Assembly: GCF_041928815.1 (NCBI RefSeq)
Contig: NZ_JBHFEI010000001.1
Span: 248,001-312,000 of the forward strand
Direction of reading: 5' to 3'
Length of the DNA stretch: 64,000 nt
DNA from: JBHFEI01 sp041928815
Lineage (GTDB): Bacteria > Pseudomonadota > Alphaproteobacteria > Rhizobiales > Rhizobiaceae
Part shown: in pieces, positions 44,627 to 53,213 of the stretch
Layout: the number at the start of each line of letters is the position of its first letter
Numbering within the stretch: position 1 is the first letter of the stretch
The notes under the pieces: generated by a model
The model's input: only the letters and a program-made list of their open reading frames with translations
Databases searched by the model: none
Told to the model about the DNA's origin: nothing
Program-made: the position numbers and the translations under genes

Positions 44627-46246
44627 TTGACGTTCATGCCTTTCCACCCTCACGACTACCCGCTCGCCCTGACGCTTTTCAGTTATGTGCTTGCCTGCGT
44701 CGTCATCATCTTCGTCGATCGCTTCGCGCTGCCGAAGCGGGTGCGCAAGGCGAACCGGATCGGCCTGACGCGGCGCGACAACATCGTCGACACGCTGGTC
44801 TGCCTGCCGGTCATCGCGCTGATCTTCGCCTTCTTCTTCGCCATCTCCTGGCGTCCGCTCTATGCCGCGGCCGGCGCGATCAGCTTCTTCGTCATCTTCA
44901 TGGGCATCTCGCGGGTGAAATTCCGCTTCATCCGCGAGCCGCTGATCTTTTCCGACATCGCGCTCGTCGCCGACGTCTTCAAGTACAAGACGATCTTCTA
45001 CGCGACGAAGCTCAACGCGATCTTCTGGCTCCTCTCCTTCGTCTACGTCTTCGGCGCATCTGCGGCCTACATGATCCTGGAGCCCTCGGTGCTGCCGCAG
45101 CGCGCCAAGCTCTTCTGGGTCATGGTGATGATCGGCGTCGCCGCCGCGCCCTGGATCCTGCTGTTCTACGGCCCGGTCAACAAGATCGTGGCGACGCTGA
45201 TCCGCCCGCTGGTGCGGCAGATGAATGTGCGCGCCAGCACGGCGCGCTTCGGCACCTTCTGCTCCGTCTTCTTCCATTTCGTGGCCTGGCTCGGCATGAA
45301 GCGGGCCGAGGTGGTCGCGGAAATCTCCGAGCGCCTCTACGCCGCCGTCCAGGACCTGATCGGCCACGGCTCGGCGGAAAAGGCACCGTTGATCCTTGTC
45401 TGGCAGTCGGAATCCTTCATCGACATGCGCCATTTCGGCGTCAGTTCGATCAAGCTGCCGAACATCGACCGGATGAAGCGGCTCGCGGCGCAATGGGGCC
45501 GGCTCAGCACCGTGTTCGAGGGCGGCTATACGCTGCGCACCGAATTCGCGGTCCTGAGCGGGCTGGTGCCCGACGATCTCCATGTCGATGCCGCCTATCC
45601 CTATCTGAGGGCAAGCCATTACGGCGACCTCGTCTGGCCGATGAAGCTCAAGAATGCCGGCTGGTCGACCCATTTCATCCATCCCTACAGCCGCACCTTC
45701 TTCTTCCGCCACAAGGCGATGCCGCAGCTCGGCTTCCAGAAGATGACGATGCTCGACGCCTTCGACCACGTTCCCGCGCGCGATGGGCCCTATGTCTCCG
45801 ACGAGACGCTGACCCGGCGCGTGATCGACGAGGTGAAGGCGCTGAAGGATACGGAAAGCAGCCTGATCTTCGTCGCCTCCATGGCCAATCACGGCCCCTG
45901 GGAGCCGGGCCGCGTCGAGGGCCTCAACGATCCCGTCAGCATCTATCTCGACCTGCTGCAGAAATCCGACGCGGCGCTCGGCCGGCTCATCGATTTCCTC
46001 GGCAAGCTCGACCGCCCCGTCTGGTTCGTCTTCTACGGCGACCATGCGCCGCTGCTCAAATCCTTCGCCGACCCCTTCCCGGATCCGCGCACCGACTATT
46101 TCATCCTGCCGCTCGCCGACGCCCGCACCAGCCAGCACGGGCCGGTCTTCCCGCGCAACGAGGAACCCTGGGACCTGATCCGGGCCCTTTTGCGCCATGC
46201 CAAGCTCAGCCGCAAGCCGCTGACGGCGGACACGGTCGCCGAATGA
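44627..46246 (+). CDS. rkpI: RkpI, LTA-synthase-type membrane phosphotransferase
   Basis: 539 residues from the TTG at 44627 (GAAGGG nine bases upstream); the ATG at 44636 is the alternative. Five membrane segments fill the first 210 residues. The C-terminal domain (about 260-520) is sulfatase/alkaline-phosphatase-like: LVWQSESFIDMRHFG, the candidate nucleophile Thr in GGYTLRTEFAVLSGL, SMANHGPWEPG and FYGDHAPLL. Homologues transfer phosphoglycerol or phosphoethanolamine groups outside the inner membrane. In S. meliloti RkpI is part of K-antigen assembly. It overlaps rkpJ by four bases. Confidence 0.9.
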   Translation: MTFMPFHPHDYPLALTLFSYVLACVVIIFVDRFALPKRVRKANRIGLTRRDNIVDTLVCLPVIALIFAFFFAISWRPLYAAAGAISFFVIFMGISRVKFRFIREPLIFSDIALVADVFKYKTIFYATKLNAIFWLLSFVYVFGASAAYMILEPSVLPQRAKLFWVMVMIGVAAAPWILLFYGPVNKIVATLIRPLVRQMNVRASTARFGTFCSVFFHFVAWLGMKRAEVVAEISERLYAAVQDLIGHGSAEKAPLILVWQSESFIDMRHFGVSSIKLPNIDRMKRLAAQWGRLSTVFEGGYTLRTEFAVLSGLVPDDLHVDAAYPYLRASHYGDLVWPMKLKNAGWSTHFIHPYSRTFFFRHKAMPQLGFQKMTMLDAFDHVPARDGPYVSDETLTRRVIDEVKALKDTESSLIFVASMANHGPWEPGRVEGLNDPVSIYLDLLQKSDAALGRLIDFLGKLDRPVWFVFYGDHAPLLKSFADPFPDPRTDYFILPLADARTSQHGPVFPRNEEPWDLIRALLRHAKLSRKPLTADTVAE

Positions 46247-47550
46247 ACGATGCACCGCCCCGCACCTTCCTGTTCTTGCAAGGCCCGTCCTCGCCGATCT
46301 TCATGAAGATCGCGGCGAGGCTGGAGGCGCGCGGCCATCGCTGCCTGCGCATCAACCTCAACATGGGCGACCGGATCTTCTGGCGGCGGCGCGGCGCTTT
46401 CCACTATCGCGGCCGGGTCGGGGATTTCGGCGCCTATGCCGCGCGGGTGATGCGCGAGGAGAGGGTAAGCGACCTCGTGCTTCTTGGCGAGGAGCGGCCG
46501 CACCACCGCGCCGCGACGGCTGCGGCGCGGGCGCTCGGCGTCGACGTCACCGTGATCGAGATGGGATATCTGCGGCCGGACTGGCTGACGGTCGAACGCG
46601 ACGGCATGTCCTCCAACTCGCATTTTCCCGCCGATCCAGACCACATTCTCGAGGCGGCGCGGGCACTGCCCGAGCCGGACTGGACGCCGCGCTACAGCCA
46701 GACCTTCGTCGCCGACGCCGGCTACGATCTTCTCTACAACCTGCCGAACGTCTTCCTCTGGTTCGTCTACCCGCATTACCGCTGGCACGCGCTCTTCCAC
46801 CCGCTGGCGGAATATTACGGCTGGGTGCGCCGGCTGATGGCGGGCAAGCGCCGCGCGCGGGAGGCCGCGGAAGCGATCGCCGCGCTCCGGGCGTCGAGAG
46901 CGCCCTACTTCGTGCTGCCGCTGCAATTGCAGACCGACTACCAGCTTCGCGCCCACTCCCCGTATTGTCGGCAGGAAGACGCGATCGACGAGGTGCTGAC
47001 CTCGTTTGCCGCCCATGCCGATCCGGATGCGCGGCTTCTCGTCAAGCTGCACCCGCTCGACAACGGCCTGATCGACTGGCGGGGCTTCATCACGAGACGG
47101 GCGGCCGCGCTTCACCTCGGCGACCGCGCCGCCTTCGTCGACGGCGGCGACCTCGCGGCGCTGCTGGCGGCGAGCCGGGGCTGTGTCACGGTCAACTCGA
47201 CCGTCGGCCTGCATGCGCTGAGGGAGCGGACTCCGGTCAAGGTGCTCGGCACGGCGATCTTCGACATGCCCGGCCTGACGGACCAGCGGCCGCTCGACGC
47301 CTTCTGGCGTGATCCGGCGCTGCCCGATGCCGACCTCGTCTCCGCCTTCTTCCGGCTCGTCGCCGCCAGCATCCAGGTTCGCGGGAATTTCTATTCCACG
47401 GCCGGCACCGACGCCGGCGCCGAGGCGATCGCCGAGCGGCTCGATCGCCGCAGCGTCAACGAGCCCGGCGGCTTCGTCGACCCGCCACCGCGCCGGCATC
47501 CCCGGAAGCGGCCTCCGGCGAGTGGACGCGTCGCAGACCCTCTCTCCTGA
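46243..47550 (+). CDS. rkpJ: RkpJ, KpsS-like capsule polysaccharide protein
   Basis: 435 residues. The N-terminal FLFLQGPSSPIFMKIAARLE and INLNMGDRIFWRRRGAF, and the later LVKLHPLDNGLIDWRGF and GCVTVNSTVGLHALRERTPV, are KpsS-family signatures. KpsS is a Kdo transferase that builds the Kdo linker on the capsule lipid; RkpJ is the rhizobial counterpart acting at the export stage of K-antigen. Start overlaps the rkpI stop (ATGA). Last gene of the rkp-1 operon. Confidence 0.92.
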   Translation: MNDAPPRTFLFLQGPSSPIFMKIAARLEARGHRCLRINLNMGDRIFWRRRGAFHYRGRVGDFGAYAARVMREERVSDLVLLGEERPHHRAATAAARALGVDVTVIEMGYLRPDWLTVERDGMSSNSHFPADPDHILEAARALPEPDWTPRYSQTFVADAGYDLLYNLPNVFLWFVYPHYRWHALFHPLAEYYGWVRRLMAGKRRAREAAEAIAALRASRAPYFVLPLQLQTDYQLRAHSPYCRQEDAIDEVLTSFAAHADPDARLLVKLHPLDNGLIDWRGFITRRAAALHLGDRAAFVDGGDLAALLAASRGCVTVNSTVGLHALRERTPVKVLGTAIFDMPGLTDQRPLDAFWRDPALPDADLVSAFFRLVAASIQVRGNFYSTAGTDAGAEAIAERLDRRSVNEPGGFVDPPPRRHPRKRPPASGRVADPLS

Positions 47551-47632
47551 TTGTCGGCAGCACGTTTATAGCCGGCGCGGCATCGCTCCAGCCGGATCTT
47601 TTCCGTACGGATGTTCAAAGCGGCGCGATGCG

Positions 47633-47836
47633 TCACGCCGCGTTGGCGATCTCCGCCATCGGCCGGCGGGCGCTGACCAGCCGGCCGATCGCCGCCCGCG
47701 CCTCGTCGGCGGAGGCAAAGCGCTGGGCGTCGAGATCCCAGACGTGATACTTGACCGCGAGGAACCGGACATAGTCGTCCTCGGGCACGACGACCCCGAC
47801 GGCTTCTCCACCAAACTCGATAACCTGCTTCTTCAT
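47633..47836 (-). CDS. Small conserved hypothetical protein (67 aa)
   Basis: ATG at 47836 with GGGAGC upstream. The acidic N-terminal half is beta-rich (KKQVIEFGGEAVGVVVPEDD, FLAVKYHVWDLDAQRF), and the C-terminal half is helical (ADEARAAIGRLVSARR). The style is that of short rhizobial proteins of unknown function. Convergent with rkpJ. No catalytic motif is seen. Confidence 0.65.
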   Translation of the reverse strand: MKKQVIEFGGEAVGVVVPEDDYVRFLAVKYHVWDLDAQRFASADEARAAIGRLVSARRPMAEIANAA

Positions 47837-48287
47837 GCCAGATGCTCCCGTTGCGCGGCCCGCGCGCAACTGCCTGAATTCAAACGTGTCCTGAAATATG
47901 CCTGGGCGGCCGTCACATCGGACGGCGAAGCACCACGCATGTCGTTTTTCGCAGGAGACGACAATTCGAGCCAAAACCCCGGAAAGCGGTTTGGCAGGTC
48001 GTTTTGGACATGGCTTTCTCCTCTGGCTTGACCCGGCCCCGGGAAGGGGCCACGCATCTGGTTGGCATCGCTCGGGCCTCATGCCCTTCGCGTGATGGTG
48101 AAACTAGGATAATCTACTAATTTTGTCAATTACACGGCGGAAGAACGCAAAAATCTTTCCCTTTGAGCCCTTCCGACGGCGTGTTCATGACACGTCCTCT
48201 CGTTTCGGCAGCATAGGTAAGGTGCCGCTTCCGTTCGGCAAGCCCCTGTCATGAAAACTTTACCGATCTGCCCTGCGCCGGGCGAAC
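47837..48287. promoter_or_regulatory. Region upstream of the 67-aa gene, no gene seen
   Basis: About 450 bases holding the upstream sequence of the minus-strand small gene. An AT-rich block (48105-48165) is the probable promoter zone; no confident -35/-10 boxes were assigned. Confidence 0.3.
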
Positions 48288-48318
48288 GGAAAAGGGCGGC
48301 CCGAAGCCGCCCTTTTCC
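48288..48318 (-). terminator. Rho-independent terminator downstream of secDF
   Basis: A 12-13 bp stem (GGAAAAGGGCGGC / GCCGCCCTTTTCC) with a five-base loop. The stem itself supplies A- and T-runs, so it can work in both directions; the gene it serves is secDF on the minus strand. Confidence 0.75.
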
Positions 48319-48326
48319 CTGGCCAG

Positions 48327-48362
48327 AGCACGGACGGCGAACAGCGGCTCGCCGTCCGTGCT
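48327..48362 (-). terminator. Second long hairpin downstream of secDF
   Basis: A perfect 14-bp stem AGCACGGACGGCGA / TCGCCGTCCGTGCT with an 8-base loop. No T-tract on the minus strand. It sits 8 bases from the terminator, between it and the secDF stop. Confidence 0.55.
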
Positions 48363-48435
48363 CGCTCCTTTTCTCTTTGCCGCATTGTCCGACGCCGAGG
48401 CGATCCTGCCTCGGCTGGACATGTTCCAGGCCCTC

Positions 48436-50979
48436 TCAGGCGCCGGCGGGCTTCGCCGGCGTCGGGGTGCTGCGGGCCGTTTCGCGATCCTTCCACCAGC
48501 GGCTGAGGAAGAGCAGGATCGGACCGCCGATATAGATCGACGAGCTGGTGGCGACGACGACGCCGAACACCATCGGCCAGGCGAAGGGCTTGACGGTATC
48601 CCCTCCCCAGATCGCCATCGGCAGCAGCGAGGCGAGGATGGCGACCGAGGTGAAGATGCATCGCATAACCACCTGGTTGATCGACATGTCGATCAGGTCG
48701 GAGAAGGGCATCGTCTTGTACTTGCGCAGGTTCTCGCGCATGCGGTCATAGACGACGACCTTGTCGTTGACCGAGTAGCCGATCAGCGTCAGGACGGCGG
48801 CGATCGCCGTCAGGTTGAAGTCGATGCCGGTCAGCGCGAAGAAGCCGATCATCTTGGTAATATCGAGGATCAGCGTCACGATGGCGCCGATGGCGAAATG
48901 CCATTCGAACCGCCACCAGATGTAGATCAGGATCGCCACCATCGCGAGACCGACGGCGAGGAAGCCGGACTGGGCGAGTTCGGCGCTGATCGTCGGGCCG
49001 ACCACTTCGGTGCGCTCGAAGGTCGCGTCGGGGACGATTTCCGCCACCCGTTCCTTGATGGCGTTGAGCGCGACCGTCTGCTGCTCCTCGCCGCCCGCCT
49101 GGCGCTGGACGCGGATCAGCACCGAGGCGCCATGGCCGAACTCCTGCAGCGCCACCTCGCCGAGCCGCAGGTCCTCGAGGCCGGAGCGCAGCGGCGCGAG
49201 GTCGATCGTGGTCTTCGAGGTCGCCTCGACCTGGATGCCGCCGACGAAATCGATGCCGTAGTTGAGGCCCGGCGTGAAGAACAGCACGATCGAGCTGACC
49301 GACAGCACGGCAGAGACGCCGATCGCGATGAAGCGTCCGCGCATGAAGGAGAAGGAGGGAAGCTGCGGCACCTTGCCGAACAGCGAGTGGATCTCGATCT
49401 TCTTCATCTTCCGGCGGATGACGGTCTCGTGCATCATCAGCCGGACGACGGTGATCGAGGTGAACATCGAGATGACGATGCCGATCATCATGGTGATGGC
49501 GAAGCCGCGCACCGGCCCCGTGCCGAACATGAAGAGCAGCAGCGTGCCGACCAGCGTCGTGACGTTGCCGTCGACGATGGTGGCGAAGGCCTTGTTGAAG
49601 CCGAGGTCGAGCGCCTTCATCGCGCCGGCCCCATTGGCCGTCTCCTCCCGGATGCGGGCATTGATCAGGATGTTGGCGTCGACCGCCATGCCGATGCCGA
49701 GGATGATGCCGGCGATGCCGGGAAGGGTCAGCGTCGAGCCGAGCATGCCGAGCACGGCGATGGTGAAGATCGTGTGCAGGATCAGGCCGAAATTGGCGAT
49801 CCAGCCCCAGGCGCCGTAGAGCAGCACCATGAGCACGACCACGGCGGTGAGGCCGGCGAGACCGGTGTAGAGGCCCATGCGGATCGAGTCCGATCCGAGG
49901 TTCGGGCCGACGGAGCGCTCCTCGATGATGGTGAGCGGCGCCGGCAGCGCGCCGGAGCGCAGGAGTGCGGAGAGGACGGTCGCTTCCTGGGCGGTGAAAT
50001 TGCCGCTGATCTGGCCCTGGCCGCCGATGATCGGCTCGCGGATCACCGGGGCGGTCAGCACCTTGCCGTCGAGGACGATGGCGAAGGGGCGGCCGACATT
50101 GTCGCGGGTGATGTCGGCGAACTGGCGCGCGCCGAGGCTGTCGAAGGTGAAGGAGACGATCGGCTCGTTGGTGCGCTGGTCGAAGCCGGCCTTGGCATCG
50201 GCCAGCCGCTCGCCGGAAATCGCGACGCGGCTTTCGACCGCGTAGCGGGCGCCGTCATTGGAACCGGGCAGGATCTCAACGCCGCGCGGCGGCGGCGTCG
50301 TCTGGTTCGGGTCGGTCGCCGGATCGACCATGTGGAAGCTCATCTGCGCGGTCGAGCCGAGGAGCTGGCGCAGCCGGGTCGGATCCTGCAGGCCCGGAAG
50401 CTGCACGAGGATGCGGTCGGAGCCGACGCGCTGGATCAGCGGCTCGGCGACGCCGACCTGGTCGACGCGCTGGCGGATGATTTCGAGGCTCTGTTCCACC
50501 GCCTTGCTGGTGCGGTCGGCAAGGCCGGCCTCGGTGAGCGCGATGGTGATCGCCTGGTCGGAGGAGGCGACCGAAATGTCGGACTGGCCTCCGCCAAAGC
50601 CGAGCGTGCCGCCCGTGGGCGCGGCGAGCTCCTGCAGTTTCGGCAGGATGCGGTCGCGCGCCGCCGCATCGTCGACGGTGACCGTGACCGTGTCGGCGGT
50701 GATGCGGGCCGACGTGGCGGGCACGCCTTCCGCACGCAGCGTACGGCGGGCGTCCTCGAGCAGCGTGTTGAGGCGCGCCTTCTTCAGCCCGCTGGCATCG
50801 ACTTCCAGCACGAGGTGGGAGCCGCCCTTGAGGTCGAGGCCGAGGGTCACGGGCCCGAAGGGCAGGTAGGGACCGACGGTCTGCATCGCCGCCGGCGTCA
50901 GCACGTTGGGGAGGGCCGCGATGATGCCGAACAGCGTCACCACGACATAGGCCAGCACGGCCCATTTCGAAGTTCTCAT
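48436..50979 (-). CDS. secDF: Fused protein translocase subunit SecDF
   Basis: 847 residues, one chain combining SecD and SecF, with 12 membrane segments expected. The SecD part has LGLDLKGGSHLVLEVD, LLRSGALPAPLTIIEERSVG and GIAGIILGIGMAVDANILIN. The SecF part begins near residue 545 with LFFTPGLNYGIDFVGGIQVE and has the matching GYSVNDKVVVYDRMREN. It uses proton flow to pull translocated proteins across the membrane. The ATG at 50979 has GGAAAA upstream. yajC, often adjacent to secD, is not next to it. Confidence 0.95.
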   Translation of the reverse strand: MRTSKWAVLAYVVVTLFGIIAALPNVLTPAAMQTVGPYLPFGPVTLGLDLKGGSHLVLEVDASGLKKARLNTLLEDARRTLRAEGVPATSARITADTVTVTVDDAAARDRILPKLQELAAPTGGTLGFGGGQSDISVASSDQAITIALTEAGLADRTSKAVEQSLEIIRQRVDQVGVAEPLIQRVGSDRILVQLPGLQDPTRLRQLLGSTAQMSFHMVDPATDPNQTTPPPRGVEILPGSNDGARYAVESRVAISGERLADAKAGFDQRTNEPIVSFTFDSLGARQFADITRDNVGRPFAIVLDGKVLTAPVIREPIIGGQGQISGNFTAQEATVLSALLRSGALPAPLTIIEERSVGPNLGSDSIRMGLYTGLAGLTAVVVLMVLLYGAWGWIANFGLILHTIFTIAVLGMLGSTLTLPGIAGIILGIGMAVDANILINARIREETANGAGAMKALDLGFNKAFATIVDGNVTTLVGTLLLFMFGTGPVRGFAITMMIGIVISMFTSITVVRLMMHETVIRRKMKKIEIHSLFGKVPQLPSFSFMRGRFIAIGVSAVLSVSSIVLFFTPGLNYGIDFVGGIQVEATSKTTIDLAPLRSGLEDLRLGEVALQEFGHGASVLIRVQRQAGGEEQQTVALNAIKERVAEIVPDATFERTEVVGPTISAELAQSGFLAVGLAMVAILIYIWWRFEWHFAIGAIVTLILDITKMIGFFALTGIDFNLTAIAAVLTLIGYSVNDKVVVYDRMRENLRKYKTMPFSDLIDMSINQVVMRCIFTSVAILASLLPMAIWGGDTVKPFAWPMVFGVVVATSSSIYIGGPILLFLSRWWKDRETARSTPTPAKPAGA

Positions 50980-51067
50980 GATGTTTTCCAAAAGCCCGGC
51001 GCCATCCCCTGAAGGCGGATGCGGCCGGCAACCGAAGACGAACGCGGCGGGCCGCGTCGACGAATGT

Positions 51068-51490
51068 TCAGGCGAAAACGGACGCGGGCGGCGCGCGGGC
51101 GCGGCGGGACGGCGCGAGCGCCGACGGGCAACCGGGATCGCGAGGCGGGCAAAGGCGTGGTCCCGGCCGGCGGGCGACATGCAGCAGCGGACCGGCGGAC
51201 GCGATCAGCGGCTCGGGCCCGCCGAGCGCCTGCTTCAAATCGCTGCCCCGCTCGGCGAAGCGCAGGTCCGCGAGCTTGCCGAGCCTCAGCGGCGAGCGGG
51301 TCAGGCCCGGATCGCGCTCGCCCGGCGGAAGGGCGGAAAACCGGCCTTGAACGACCTTGCCGGAAGGGCGGTGGCTTACGCCCTCGCCGGTCGCGGCGAG
51401 CTGCAGCGCCAGGGCGGCGCAGAGGATCCACAGCGCGGCCGTCAGCCTGCGCGTCGCTTCCCCCGCCGCGAAGATGCCGTGCTGCCGCAC
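51068..51490 (-). CDS. Hypothetical exported or membrane-anchored protein
   Basis: 140 residues, ATG at 51490 with GGGAG upstream. A hydrophobic segment near the N-terminus (LTAALWILCAALALQLAATG) looks like a signal peptide or anchor. The rest is Arg/Pro/Ala-rich. Third codon positions are strongly G/C and synonymous-looking over the first 110 codons, which supports coding; the last 30 codons are less convincing. 88 bases upstream of secDF on the same strand. No family is recognised. The remaining upstream gap (51491-51806) shows no gene. Confidence 0.45.
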   Translation of the reverse strand: MRQHGIFAAGEATRRLTAALWILCAALALQLAATGEGVSHRPSGKVVQGRFSALPPGERDPGLTRSPLRLGKLADLRFAERGSDLKQALGGPEPLIASAGPLLHVARRPGPRLCPPRDPGCPSALAPSRRARAPPASVFA

Positions 51491-51806
51491 ATCCGCTCCC
51501 GTCGCCGGCGACGCACCTCACGGACGGGAGGGCATCGCGCACAGCCTTCATTGAAACTTTCGGCGATGCGGTCGATCGCGTCGCATGGAGAGCGGCAGGG
51601 CGCGACCGCTCGGGCCGACGCACCGGTGTGCTCAGCTCGGTAGAAACCATTAACGCCCGGCAAAGTCAAATCGCGGCGGGGCCGGTCGCGACGGCTGCCG
51701 ATGTCACGGAGCCTGCCCGGCGAACACCGGCTCACCGCAAGGGCTGCCTGTTTCCGTCCAGCGTCGGTGTCCGACTGAAGATCGATCCCGCTTCAGCTTG
51801 GCATGC

Positions 51807-53012
51807 TCAGCTGGACATGCGGGCGGCGCGCGCCCCTGCTCCTCCGGCAAGGCGCATGGCGAGCGCGGCGATCCGGCGGCTCGCCTCGGCGATCGTCTCG
51901 TCCGGGACGGTCAGGCTGATGCGGATGAAGCCGGCAGCGCCCGCGCCGAACGACGCGCCGGGCATGACCGCGACCTGCTCCTCCTCGAGGAGCCGCCAGG
52001 CGAAGTCGGTGCCCTCGAGCCCGGTGCCGCGCACATCGACCACGGTGAACATGCCGCCCTCCGGCACGAAGACGGAGACGCCCGGCATGTTGGCGAGCCC
52101 GTCGGCCATGATCGCGGCGCGCCGCGCATAGGTCGCGCGCATCCGGGCGGCGGTGTCGATCTCGTGGGTCAGGGCATAGGCCGTCATGTCGGCGATGAAG
52201 GGCTGGACGCCGAACAGCATGGTCTCCGACACCGGCAGCAGGCGCCGGGTGAACTCCGCCGGCCCGACGGCCCAGCCGCTGCGGAAGCCCGGCGCCGCAT
52301 GGGATTTCGAGATCGAGGCGACGACGATGGTGCGTTCGGCGAGTTCCGGATCGTCGAAGGGCGAGGCGAAGCCGGCGCCGAACACCAGGTCCTCGTAGAC
52401 CTCGTCGCAGACGATCCACAGATCGTGACGGCGCGCGACCGCGCCGATGGCGGCGATCTCGTCCCGGGTGAGCACCGCCCCGGTCGGATTGTGCGGCGTG
52501 TTGAGGAGAACGGCGCGGCAGGCGGGCGTCACCGCCGCCTCCAGATCCTCCGCCTGCATGTGAAAGCCGTGCTCGGGCTTCAGCGGCACGGTGACGCGGT
52601 GCGCGCCCGTCGCCTGGATCACGCCGTCATAGGTCGCATAGAGCGGATCGCCGGCAAGCACGCCGTCTCCGCTTTCGACCAGCCCCGTCATCACGGCGAA
52701 AAGTGCTGCCTGGGTGCCGGGAAAACAGAGGATGTTGTCGGCGGTCACGCCCGGCCGGCGCCGGGAATATTTGTCGGCCAGCGCCTGCAGCACCGCCGGT
52801 TCCCCCCGCCCGTTGGAATAGCGGGTGCGTCCCGCCTGCATGGCGGCGATGCAGGCCGCGACCATGCCTGCGTCCGGCGGCAGGTCCGGCTCGCCGATCG
52901 TCAGCTCGATCACCGGCACGCCCGCCTGAACCATCTGCCGCGCCTTCAGGTGCAGGGTCCATTTGCCGGAGCCGAGGCCAGCCAGCCGGTCGGTGATCGA
53001 AGCATAGCGCAT
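51807..53012 (-). CDS. Class I/II PLP-dependent aminotransferase
   Basis: 401 residues from the ATG at 53012 (MRYASITDRLAGLGSGKWTL) with AAGGAC upstream. Fold type I aminotransferase of the aspartate/aromatic group: VIELTIGEPDLPPD, LCFPGTQAALFAVM, LLNTPHNPTGAVLTRDE, the PLP-lysine motif SISKSHAAPGFRSGW and a C-terminal ARG site in FIRISLTVPDE. Substrate cannot be fixed from sequence. Divergent from the neighbouring amidohydrolase gene with about 200 bases between them. Confidence 0.88.
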   Translation of the reverse strand: MRYASITDRLAGLGSGKWTLHLKARQMVQAGVPVIELTIGEPDLPPDAGMVAACIAAMQAGRTRYSNGRGEPAVLQALADKYSRRRPGVTADNILCFPGTQAALFAVMTGLVESGDGVLAGDPLYATYDGVIQATGAHRVTVPLKPEHGFHMQAEDLEAAVTPACRAVLLNTPHNPTGAVLTRDEIAAIGAVARRHDLWIVCDEVYEDLVFGAGFASPFDDPELAERTIVVASISKSHAAPGFRSGWAVGPAEFTRRLLPVSETMLFGVQPFIADMTAYALTHEIDTAARMRATYARRAAIMADGLANMPGVSVFVPEGGMFTVVDVRGTGLEGTDFAWRLLEEEQVAVMPGASFGAGAAGFIRISLTVPDETIAEASRRIAALAMRLAGGAGARAARMSS

Positions 53013-53213
53013 GACGATGTCCTTCACGTTTCTGTCCGCGCGGCGCGGCCTGCCCGCCGGCATAGCCGCTGAGCGGGCCCGGCGCCAGTGCCACGGCGAC
53101 ACGGGCAAGCGCAGACGCATCGCGCGGTCGGGGAAAGGCGGGGGGTTTGAACGCGCCGCCGGGAATGCCAGAATGGCATCCTTATCTCTCCTCTCATAGA
53201 GGTCCGCAGGAAC

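Noticed and set aside
48110..48160. TTGACA with nearby AT-rich hexamers as promoter of the 67-aa gene
   Set aside because: Spacing between possible -35 and -10 boxes does not fit 16-18 bases.
51499..51512. Perfect 14-base palindrome CGTCGCCGGCGACG
   Set aside because: Short GC palindromes are common at this GC content, and nothing else marks it as a site.
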